This document shows positions 1 through 6,109 of a DNA stretch of 10,479 nt, one piece after another. A model generated the notes under the pieces. That model did not search any database, was not told the origin of the DNA, and saw nothing but the letters and a program-made list of their open reading frames with translations. Made by a program: the position numbers and the translations under genes. The stretch is from an uncultured Collinsella sp. (GTDB lineage: Bacteria > Actinomycetota > Coriobacteriia > Coriobacteriales > Coriobacteriaceae): the NCBI GenBank assembly GCA_934654515.1, contig CAKUGA010000044.1:1-10479 (forward strand), written 5' to 3'. Each line of letters begins with the position of its first letter. The stretch's first letter is position 1.

Positions 1-312
1 GGTAACCATGACGGCGATTGGGAAGATCCGGACGCACCGCAAATTTGGGATGACGTGCGCGATTACCTGGAGATTGCTCCCGGTTATGCCAAGGGACATC
101 GTCTGGTTCTGAGCCATTACCCCATGCTCAGCTGGAACGGTAAAGCGCGCGGCGCCATCATGCTGCACGGTCACATTCACAGTAGAGGAGACCGCACCAA
201 CACGCGCAACCGAGACCGCGAGCGCCCCGTTTACCGCTACGATGTTGGCCTCGACGCCAACAATTACAAGCCCGTAAGCCGAGACCAGATCTTGAGCTTC
301 TTTGGACTGTAA
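1..312 (+). CDS. Calcineurin-like metallophosphoesterase, C-terminal part (5' end outside window)
   Basis: The reading frame is open from base 1 to the TAA at 310-312, giving 103 residues of a protein whose start lies upstream. The first residues are G-N-H-D, the classic metallophosphoesterase metal-binding motif. They are followed by L-S-H-Y-P (residues 37-41) and H-G-H-I-H (56-60), the downstream metal-ligand motifs, in the right order and spacing. Known for the family: a two-metal centre hydrolyses phosphomonoesters or phosphodiesters. The tail with V-G-L-D-A-N-N-Y-K-P-V resembles small stand-alone cytosolic phosphoesterases of roughly 170-200 residues, so probably about half is missing here. 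The substrate cannot be read from the sequence. A GTG at 55 opens a shorter frame but would drop the GNHD motif, so it is not the start. A terminator-like hairpin follows the stop directly. Confidence 0.88.
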   Translation, partial: GNHDGDWEDPDAPQIWDDVRDYLEIAPGYAKGHRLVLSHYPMLSWNGKARGAIMLHGHIHSRGDRTNTRNRDRERPVYRYDVGLDANNYKPVSRDQILSFFGL

Positions 313-316
313 CCCT

Positions 317-352
317 CAAGCCACCATAAAGAGGACAGGCACCTTTGTGGTG
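317..352 (+). repeat. Palindromic intergenic repeat, copy 1 (REP-like)
   Basis: This 36-nt segment starts 5 nt after the phosphoesterase stop and matches 1147-1182 at 30 of 36 positions in the same orientation. Every one of the six differences is a transition. It folds into a 10-bp stem (322-331 with 343-352, one G-T wobble) around an 11-nt loop carrying the AGGACAGGCAC core. The GGGACAGGCACC-type core resembles REP-like elements associated with Y1 (RAYT) transposases in other bacteria. That link is from memory and unverified, and no transposase is visible in the window. Confidence 0.7.
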
Positions 353-358
353 TTTTTT
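322..358 (+). terminator. Rho-independent terminator-like hairpin (or attenuator) between phosphoesterase and deacetylase genes
   Basis: A 10-bp stem (322-331/343-352) is followed at once by six T residues (353-358), the form of an intrinsic terminator for the phosphoesterase gene. The deacetylase Shine-Dalgarno begins only 10 nt later (368-371), so there is little room for a separate promoter after it. Partial read-through or attenuation into the next gene is therefore possible. It is built from the copy-1 palindromic repeat. Confidence 0.65.
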
Positions 359-376
359 CCATAGATTGGAGTCGTT

Positions 377-1141
377 ATGAAGCAACTACTCATTCGTGCC
401 GACGATATCGGTTATTCGTACGCCGTTGACCTGGGGATTGCCCGTAGTGTTAACGAGGGCTTGGTGCGCTCGGCGGGCCTTATGCCCAATATGCCCGAGG
501 CCGAGCGTGGCTGGTCGCTCGTGGCGGATGCCGGCATTGCGGTGGGCCAGCATACCAATGTGTGCCTGGGAAAGCCGTGTGCCGACCCGGCGCTCATCCC
601 GAGTCTGCTCGACGGCAACGGCGAGTTCCATAGCAGCCGTACCTTCCGCGAGCACTTTAAGCGTGGCGAGGAACTGATTGACTTCGACGAGGCCTGCATT
701 GAGATTCGTGCGCAGCATGACCGCTTTGTCGAGATCGTGGGGCACGAGCCCGATTACTTTGAGGCCCACGCCGTTATGAGCAAAAACCTCAATCGAGCGA
801 TCTCGGCGGTGGCGCAGGAGCTGGGCCTTAAGGAGCAAAAGGCGAGCTTCGACCCCACGGCCGTGGTGCACCGCGGAGATACCGACCTGCGTATGGTGAT
901 GCGCTCGATGGAGCCGGGCTACGAGCCCAAGGAAGCAATCATGCAGACGGTTCGCGAGATGGCCGATGGCGAGACGGTCGTCTTCGTGTGCCACCCGGGC
1001 TATCTCGATCGCTTTATCCTAGAGAATAGCTCGCTTACGACTAATCGTGCCAAGGAGGTCGATGCGCTGGTCGACCCCGAGCTGCGGGCGTGGCTCGAGG
1101 CTCAGCCCGATCTTCGCCTCATCGACTATCGCGACCTGTAA
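377..1141 (+). CDS. ChbG/YdjC-family carbohydrate deacetylase
   Basis: A 254-residue protein, normal length for the family. It begins M-K-Q-L-L-I-R-A-D-D-I-G: the ADDxG strand-end motif with the metal-binding aspartates at residues 9-10. Q-H-T-N (58-61) matches the family's GLHxN region with a histidine ligand at 59. E-A-H-A (129-132) supplies the third ligand candidate, H131, and C-H-P-G-Y (205-209) is the late conserved HPG motif. Known for the family: a metal-dependent (beta/alpha)7 enzyme; E. coli ChbG deacetylates chitobiose and chitotriose for phospho-beta-glucosidase processing. No sugar transporter or glycosidase lies beside it here, so its substrate is open. The start is set by GGAG (368-371) five nt before the ATG. 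There is no signal peptide, so it is cytosolic. The gene is flanked on both sides by copies of the palindromic repeat. The family call is firm; the specific sugar is not. Confidence 0.88.
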   Translation: MKQLLIRADDIGYSYAVDLGIARSVNEGLVRSAGLMPNMPEAERGWSLVADAGIAVGQHTNVCLGKPCADPALIPSLLDGNGEFHSSRTFREHFKRGEELIDFDEACIEIRAQHDRFVEIVGHEPDYFEAHAVMSKNLNRAISAVAQELGLKEQKASFDPTAVVHRGDTDLRMVMRSMEPGYEPKEAIMQTVREMADGETVVFVCHPGYLDRFILENSSLTTNRAKEVDALVDPELRAWLEAQPDLRLIDYRDL

Positions 1142-1146
1142 GGACC

Positions 1147-1182
1147 CAAGCCACCACAAAGGGGATAGGCACCCTCGCGGTG
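1147..1182 (+). repeat. Palindromic intergenic repeat, copy 2 (REP-like)
   Basis: This second copy of the 317-352 repeat begins 5 nt after the deacetylase stop, the same distance as copy 1 from its upstream stop. The dyad is worn: on the + strand three of the ten stem pairs are A-C mismatches. Those become U-G wobble pairs on the - strand, so the hairpin is still foldable in that orientation. It has no T-run of its own. A separate terminator starts 7 nt later. Confidence 0.65.
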
Positions 1183-1188
1183 GATCTG

Positions 1189-1221
1189 GCGCCGTTGCCA
1201 TTATGGCTGCGGCGCTTTTTT
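1189..1221 (+). terminator. Rho-independent terminator after the deacetylase gene
   Basis: A 6-bp perfect outer stem GCGCCG/CGGCGC (1189-1194/1210-1215) and an inner GCCA/TGGC stem (1197-1200/1204-1207) enclose a TTA loop. Six T residues follow (1216-1221). It lies 47 nt after the deacetylase stop and well before the DUF2130 Shine-Dalgarno, so the DUF2130 gene probably has its own promoter between 1222 and 1270. I could not assign that promoter with confidence. Confidence 0.85.
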
Positions 1222-1279
1222 GTCCGCGTGGCGCGGTAGAGTGTAGAAGGTTGATATTTGCGTCCATCCAGGAGCTGCT

Positions 1280-3037
1280 ATGAACGAGATCAAGTGCCCG
1301 CATTGCGGCGAAGTCTTTAAGGTTGATGCGTCCGGCTATGCGGACATCGTCAAACAGGTGCGCGATGCTGAATTTTCGCATGACCTTGACGAACGTGTGA
1401 AGGCTGTCCAGCGCGAAGGCGAGCAGGCGCTGGAGCTCGAGCGTTCACGTTCTACGGCTGCCCTGCAAGAGGCGGAGTCTCAGCGCAACGCTCAGCTCGC
1501 TGAGCAGAAAAATGCCGCGGCTCAGGAGATGGCGAAAGAAGTTGCCAAGCGCGACGCCGAGCTTGCCGAGCTGCGTGCCAAGCTCGAGGGTGCTGCCGCA
1601 GAGCGTGAGAGCGCAAGTCAGCGTGCGGCTGTTGAGGCCCGTGCCGATGCTCAAAAGGAGAATGCTGAGCTCCAGCGCGAGATTGACAACCTGCGTGCGC
1701 AGCTGGGACGCAAGGACGACGAAGCCAAGCTTGCCGAGGCCGCGGCGCGTAACGCCGCTCAAAACGACCTGTCCGCACGTGATGCCCAGATTGCCGAGCT
1801 GCAGGCGAAACTCTCCGCGGCAGACAAGGCCCAGGAGATGGCGCTCGCCGCTGCGGCCGCCGAGTCGCAGCGCGAGCTCGCTGCTGCTCACAGCGAAGCT
1901 GAGCGCACGCTTGCCGACTATCAGGCGAAGGTGCAGGAGAAATTCTCCGCTGCAAAGGCTCAGTCTGCGCAGGAGGCAGAGGGTCTGCGCGCCCAGCTGC
2001 GCGAGCAAGAGCTGACGGCAAAAATGAACCTGTCGGAGGCGGTTGCCGCAGCGGAGCGTGAGCGCGATGAGGCGCGCGCGAAGCTCACGAGCGAGCTTGC
2101 GGTGCGCGATTCTCGCGAGGAGCAAGCCAAGGCTGCCCACGAGCTCGAGCTTGCACAAGCCAAGCGTGCGAGCGATGAGCTGATTCGCTATAAGGACGAA
2201 GAGATTGAGCGCCTAAAGGACATGAAGGTTCGCCTGTCCACCAAGATGGTGGGCGAGTCGCTCGAGCAGCACTGTGAGACCGAGTTTAATCGCCTGCGCA
2301 TGACGGCGTTTCCCAACGCGTATTTTGAGAAAGACAACGATGCATCCGAGGGCACCAAGGGTGACTTCATCTTCCGTGAGTGCGACGCGAGCGGCAACGA
2401 GATCATCTCGATTATGTTCGAGATGAAAAACGAGAATGACGAAACCGCGACCAAGCACAAGAACGAGGACTTCTTTAAGAAACTCGACCACGATCGCCGC
2501 CAGAAAGGCTGCGAGTATGCGGTGCTCTGCACCCTGCTCGAGCCCGAGAGCGAGCTCTATAACGCCGGCATCGTGGACGTGAGCTATCGCTACGAGAAGA
2601 TGTATGTGATCCGCCCGCAATTCTTCATCCCGATGATCACGCTGCTGCGCAACGCCGCTATGGGCTCGCTGCGCTATAAGCAGGAACTGGCGGAGTACAA
2701 ACAGCAGAACATCGATGTGACGAACTTCGAAGCCAAGATGGAAAAGTTCAAGGATGGTTTCTCGCGCAACTACAACTTGGCGAGCAAGCAGTTCGAATCG
2801 GCCATCAAGGAGATCGACGCTGCCATCAAACAGCTCGAGAAGACCAAAGACGACCTGCGTCGCAGCACCGAGAACCTGCGCCTGGCCCACAACAAGGCTG
2901 ATGAGCTTACAATCCGCAAGCTCACTTGGGGCAACAAGACCATGAAGGCGGCGTTTGACGAGGCGCGCGAGACGGCAACGGGCACGGGCGATGAGCCCGC
3001 CGAGGCCGATTCGTATGAGGTCGAGGATGCTGAGTAG
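1280..3037 (+). CDS. DUF2130-family coiled-coil protein with a PD-(D/E)XK-like nuclease signature
   Basis: A 585-residue protein with four visible zones. Residues 1-12 hold a C-P-H-C pair (C6, C9), like half a zinc ribbon. Residues 35-320 are a very long Ala/Glu/Arg/Lys/Gln-rich coiled coil. Residues 320-460 match the DUF2130 domain, with G-D-F-I-F (D362) followed by F-E-M-K (E381, K383), the D...ExK spacing of PD-(D/E)XK phosphodiesterases. Residues 465-545 form a second coiled coil, followed by an acidic tail. The function is unknown; a nucleic-acid-cleaving or DNA-associated structural role is inference from the D/ExK pattern. There is no signal peptide or membrane segment. AGGAG (1270-1274), five nt before the ATG, fixes the start. 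The gene stands alone between a terminator upstream and a convergent helicase gene downstream. The alanine-rich composition also produces long false frames on the opposite strand. Confidence 0.85.
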   Translation: MNEIKCPHCGEVFKVDASGYADIVKQVRDAEFSHDLDERVKAVQREGEQALELERSRSTAALQEAESQRNAQLAEQKNAAAQEMAKEVAKRDAELAELRAKLEGAAAERESASQRAAVEARADAQKENAELQREIDNLRAQLGRKDDEAKLAEAAARNAAQNDLSARDAQIAELQAKLSAADKAQEMALAAAAAESQRELAAAHSEAERTLADYQAKVQEKFSAAKAQSAQEAEGLRAQLREQELTAKMNLSEAVAAAERERDEARAKLTSELAVRDSREEQAKAAHELELAQAKRASDELIRYKDEEIERLKDMKVRLSTKMVGESLEQHCETEFNRLRMTAFPNAYFEKDNDASEGTKGDFIFRECDASGNEIISIMFEMKNENDETATKHKNEDFFKKLDHDRRQKGCEYAVLCTLLEPESELYNAGIVDVSYRYEKMYVIRPQFFIPMITLLRNAAMGSLRYKQELAEYKQQNIDVTNFEAKMEKFKDGFSRNYNLASKQFESAIKEIDAAIKQLEKTKDDLRRSTENLRLAHNKADELTIRKLTWGNKTMKAAFDEARETATGTGDEPAEADSYEVEDAE

Positions 3038-3054
3038 GGGATAGCATATAGTGC

Positions 3055-3102
3055 AAAAAGCGGGGCCGCTGGCGATGTTGCCAACGGCCCCGCTTCGTTT
3101 CG
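3055..3102. terminator. Bidirectional terminator between convergent DUF2130 and helicase genes
   Basis: A 9-bp perfect GC-rich stem (3060-3068 with 3085-3093) has an inner TGGC/GCCA pair (3070-3073/3080-3083). Read on the - strand it ends in five T residues (complement of 3055-3059), a standard terminator 25 nt after the helicase stop. On the + strand the tail is the weaker TTCGTTTCGTT. Its place between two convergent stops, 3037 and 3118, fits shared use. Confidence 0.85.
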
Positions 3103-3117
3103 TTCCGCCACGCTGGG

Positions 3118-5799
3118 CTAGTCTTCGAGCAGGTCCTCGATAAAGCCGACGCGGTAGTGGGTGAAGATGACCTCGCCGCCGTCTTGCGTGGCGTCCAGAT
3201 CGACATCGCCCATGATGCCAAAGTCGTGGTCGCCATCCTCGTCGGCAAAAATCTGGTGCACGTGCCACACGTGATCGGTCTTCTCATCGCTCTCGTCGAT
3301 GGTAAACATCGCCGAGCTACGGGCGTCGCCGTCGGTGAGGATCTCCTCGTGCTGCTCATGGTAGACGTCGAGCGCCTTTTGCCAGCGGACCTCGCTCATG
3401 CCCCAGTCCTCGTCGAGCTCGCCCAGGTCGCGGACGTGCCCGCGGGCCGCAAGGGACACGCGGCGGAAGAGCGCGTTGCGCACCAGCAGGGTGCAGCCGC
3501 GGCGGTCTGCTACAACCTCGTCGATACCCTGGGGCGGCGCGGCGTCGAGGGCGGCCGGGTTGCCGGCGTTCTCCCACTCGTCCACCAGGCTCGAGTCCAC
3601 CGAGCGCACCACGAAACCCAGCCACGAGATGATGTCGCGCAAGCGCTCGTCGCGCTTTTCGATCGGTACGGTGCGGTCGAGCGAGCGGTAGGCCTCGGCC
3701 AGGTAGCGCAGCAGAATACCCTCGGAGCGGGCGATGCCGAGCTTTTGGATATAGCCCTTAAAGTCGCTCGCGCTCTCCAGCATGTCGCGCAGGACACTTT
3801 TGGGTGAGAGCTGGTAGTCGTTGGCCCAGGGCACCTCCTGACAGTACTTGTCGAAGGCGGCGTCGAGCAAGTCCTCGAGCGGCTTTTCGTAGGTTACATC
3901 TTGGATGCGTTCCAAGCGCTCCTCGTACTCGACGCCGTCGGCCTTCATCTCGGCCATGGCGCGGTCGCGCGCGGCGCGCTCCTGCGCGCGCAGCACCTGC
4001 TTGGGGTCCTCGAGTGTAGCCTCAACCATCGAGATGAGGTCCATGGTGTAGGTCTCGCTCTCGGGGTCGAGCAGCTCCAGCGCGGCGAGAAGGAAGGGCG
4101 AGAGCGGCTGGTCGAGCGCAAAGTCCTCGGGCAGGTCGACCGTCAGCGCGTAGTCGATGTCAGGCGCGGCGTCAGCCGGAGCGTCGGGCGCGGGCGGCAC
4201 CTCGGTGCGCACGACGACGCCGGAGTCGATGAGCGTGGCGAAGATCTCGTCGGCACGAACCTCGAGCTTGGCCTTTTCTTCGGGGGTCTGCAGACTTGTC
4301 TCGATGAGGTCATGCACGCGGGCGCGAGCGTCGCCGCCCTGCTCGACCACGCTAATCACCATGGAGTGCGTGATGCGCAGGCGCGGTTTGAGCGTCTCGG
4401 GCTGCGTCTCGATCAGGCGCTCAAAGGTCTGCTTGTTCCAGGTGACAAAGCCCTCGGGGGCCTTCTTCTTTTTGATCTTACGGAGCTTTTTGGGGTCGTC
4501 GCCCGCCTTGGCCATGAGCTTGGCGTTCTCGATCTCGTGCTCCGGCGCCTCAGCGATCACCATGCCCTCGGTGTCAAAGCCCGATCGACCGGCGCGGCCG
4601 GCGATCTGATGGAACTCACGGGCGCGTAGGCGACGCATCTTGTAGCCGTCGAACTTGGTGAGCGCGGTGAGCACCACGGTGTGGATGGGCACGTTGATGC
4701 CGACGCCGAGCGTGTCGGTGCCGCAGATGACGGGCAACAAGCCCTGCTGCGCCAGACGCTCGACCAGTAGGCGATAGCGCGGCAGCATGCCGGCGTGATG
4801 GACGCCGACGCCGCAGCCGAGCAGGCGTTTGAGGATCTTTCCGAAGGCGGTTGAGAAACTTGTGCCCTTGGCAGCCTCCTTGATGGCCTCGCGCTGCTCC
4901 TTGCTGGCGATGCCAAAGTTGGCGAGCGATTGCGCCGTGGCAAGTGCGGCGTCCTGGCTAAAGTGCACGATGTAGAGCGGAGCCTCGCCGCGGCGCATCG
5001 CGAGCTCGACGGTGCCCTCGAGCGAGGTTGTCACGTAGTCGTAGCTCAGCGGCACGGGGCGCGGAGCGTCGACTACGAGGTCGCAGGTGGCGCCGGTGTG
5101 CTCCTCGAGCGAGGCGGCGATAGCGGTGACATCGCCGAGCGTGGCGCTCATGAGCATGAATTGTGTGTGGGGCAGGGTGAGCAGCGGTACCTGCCATGCC
5201 CAGCCGCGGTCGGGGTCGGCAAAGTAGTGGAACTCGTCCATGGCGACGCAGCCAACGTCGGCATCTTCGCCCTCGCGCAGCGCGTCGTTGGCAAGGATCT
5301 CGGCCGTGCAGCAGATAACGGGCGCCTTGGTGTTGATATGCGTGTCGCCGGTGATCATACCGACGTTATCGCGGCCGAGCACCTGCACCAGGTCAAAAAA
5401 CTTCTCGCTGACTAGAGCTTTGATGGGGGCGGTGTAATAGCAGCGCTTGCCTTGCGCCATGCCCATAAAGAGCATGCCCAGCGCGACAAGCGACTTGCCC
5501 GAGCCGGTCGGCGTGCCCAAAATGACATGATCGCCAGCTGCCAGGTCCATGAGGGCCTCTTCTTGGTGGTCCCACAGCTCGATGCCGCGGTCGCTCGTCC
5601 ATTCAAAGAAGCGCTCGAAGGCCTGATCGGGCGTGAGCCATGGTTCGGGCTCGCTGCCGTCCTCGGGCTCCCACCAGGTGGGGGAGAGCGCACCGAGCGA
5701 GCCGAACTCGGCCTCGGTGCCCGTGCCGCCCGAGAACGAGCTGGCGGCGCCGGCGCCGGAAACGGTGCTGACGGAAGTATCTGTCGTGGTCTGTGCCAT
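3118..5799 (-). CDS. Ski2-like DEAD/DEAH-box helicase with DUF3516-type C-terminus
   Basis: An 893-residue superfamily-2 helicase. Visible motifs, in order: G-T-P-T-G-S-G-K-S Walker A (95-103), A-P-I-K-A-L (124-129, motif Ia), T-A-E-I-L (165-169, Ib), D-E-F-H (188-191, motif II), S-A-T (218-220, motif III), G-T-D-T-L-G-V-G-I-N-V-P (360-371, motif V) and Q-I-A-G-R-A-G-R (398-405, motif VI). The whole ATPase core is intact. D-E-F-H with QxAGRAGR places it with Ski2/Mtr4/Hel308-type enzymes. The long C-terminal part (about 450-893) resembles the DUF3516 tail of actinobacterial homologues, whose role is unproven; RNA processing or decay is the usual guess. Residues 440-447 are a Lys-rich patch and 533-548 an Ala/Pro/Asp-rich linker. 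I chose the ATG at 5799: the open frame runs back to 5958, but those 53 residues look non-coding and enter the inverted repeat. The AGAGAAAG upstream of this ATG is only a modest Shine-Dalgarno. Confidence 0.9.
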   Translation of the reverse strand: MAQTTTDTSVSTVSGAGAASSFSGGTGTEAEFGSLGALSPTWWEPEDGSEPEPWLTPDQAFERFFEWTSDRGIELWDHQEEALMDLAAGDHVILGTPTGSGKSLVALGMLFMGMAQGKRCYYTAPIKALVSEKFFDLVQVLGRDNVGMITGDTHINTKAPVICCTAEILANDALREGEDADVGCVAMDEFHYFADPDRGWAWQVPLLTLPHTQFMLMSATLGDVTAIAASLEEHTGATCDLVVDAPRPVPLSYDYVTTSLEGTVELAMRRGEAPLYIVHFSQDAALATAQSLANFGIASKEQREAIKEAAKGTSFSTAFGKILKRLLGCGVGVHHAGMLPRYRLLVERLAQQGLLPVICGTDTLGVGINVPIHTVVLTALTKFDGYKMRRLRAREFHQIAGRAGRSGFDTEGMVIAEAPEHEIENAKLMAKAGDDPKKLRKIKKKKAPEGFVTWNKQTFERLIETQPETLKPRLRITHSMVISVVEQGGDARARVHDLIETSLQTPEEKAKLEVRADEIFATLIDSGVVVRTEVPPAPDAPADAAPDIDYALTVDLPEDFALDQPLSPFLLAALELLDPESETYTMDLISMVEATLEDPKQVLRAQERAARDRAMAEMKADGVEYEERLERIQDVTYEKPLEDLLDAAFDKYCQEVPWANDYQLSPKSVLRDMLESASDFKGYIQKLGIARSEGILLRYLAEAYRSLDRTVPIEKRDERLRDIISWLGFVVRSVDSSLVDEWENAGNPAALDAAPPQGIDEVVADRRGCTLLVRNALFRRVSLAARGHVRDLGELDEDWGMSEVRWQKALDVYHEQHEEILTDGDARSSAMFTIDESDEKTDHVWHVHQIFADEDGDHDFGIMGDVDLDATQDGGEVIFTHYRVGFIEDLLED

Positions 5800-5912
5800 G
5801 TGGTTTGCTTTCTCTCGCGTTTGTCCGCCATCCATTATGGCGTAGCGGCGGCGTGGGGCGCCAGCGCGCGAGAAAATGCAGGAAATGGGCGTTCTGCCCA
5901 GCCCTTTGGCGC

Positions 5913-6069
5913 AGCTGCCAGCTAAGTGAGTAGACTTTTTGCAATATCGCGAGCGCATTGCTTTTGTGCAATGTCTCTACCTGCGGTTTTATTTTTCGCT
6001 ATGCGGGTTGTGCTTGGCTATTGCAAAAAAGTCTACTCACTTAGATTTGAGGGTCGTTCGCTGGCAGCT
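5913..6069. repeat. Outer pair of 10-nt inverted arms around the main inverted repeat
   Basis: AGCTGCCAGC (5913-5922) is the exact reverse complement of GCTGGCAGCT (6060-6069). On the left it abuts the main arm, sharing one base. On the right 15 nt separate it from the main arm. The structure is thus a nested palindrome of about 157 nt, with the right side carrying an extra insert relative to the left. Confidence 0.6.
5922..6044. repeat. Near-perfect 25/26-nt inverted repeat with 72-nt spacer
   Basis: The left arm (5922-5946) and the reverse complement of the right arm (6019-6044) read the same sequence, CTAAGTGAGTAGACT then T5 or T6 then GCAATA. The only difference is one T in the run. Each arm also contains an AAGT-N6-ACTT dyad. 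The spacer is AT-richer than the flanks. Possible identities are a MITE-like or REPIN-like element, a paired operator, or an invertible segment upstream of the helicase. No recombinase or transposase is visible nearby, and the T-runs sit inside the stems, unlike a normal terminator. Confidence 0.85.
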
Positions 6070-6109
6070 ATTTGCGCTTGTTTGCCGACGCCGCGACCAT
6101 CAGAGGCCT

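Larger units (their letters stand above)
5800..6109. other. 310-bp intergenic gap between helicase start and trmB stop
   Basis: Both flanking genes run on the - strand, so this gap is the helicase's upstream region and trmB's downstream region. It holds the inverted repeat at 5922-6044 with an outer arm pair (5913-5922/6060-6069), and a small internal hairpin CATTGC/GCAATG (5956-5961/5968-5973). It also has a CATAAT -10-like hexamer on the - strand (5839-5834), without a good -35, about 35 nt before the helicase ATG. No protein-coding gene, tRNA or ordinary terminator is recognisable in it. Confidence 0.7.

Noticed and set aside
386..994. 202-residue open frame on the - strand opposite the deacetylase gene
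   Set aside because: It mirrors the codon pattern of the + strand gene in GC-rich DNA, and no family motif is visible, whereas the + strand protein has clear ChbG/YdjC motifs and a Shine-Dalgarno.
1445..2158. Long Leu/Arg-rich open frames opposite the DUF2130 coiled coil
   Set aside because: Low-complexity reverse reading of Ala/Glu/Gln-rich codons; no start signal and no recognisable domain.
2213..3268. 351-residue - strand frame spanning the end of the DUF2130 gene and the start of the helicase tail
   Set aside because: It runs through a bidirectional terminator and across two well-supported genes in other frames; no motifs.
3901..4629. 242-residue + strand frame opposite the helicase gene
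   Set aside because: Antisense shadow of the helicase core, whose SF2 motifs are intact in the opposite frame.
5800..5958. N-terminal extension of the helicase to 5958
   Set aside because: The extra 53 residues look unlike helicase N-termini, cross a -10-like box and run into the inverted repeat; the ATG at 5799 is better placed.
5922..6044. Reading the inverted repeat as a CRISPR fragment
   Set aside because: Only two copies, in opposite orientation, with a 72-nt spacer and no cas genes; CRISPR repeats are direct.
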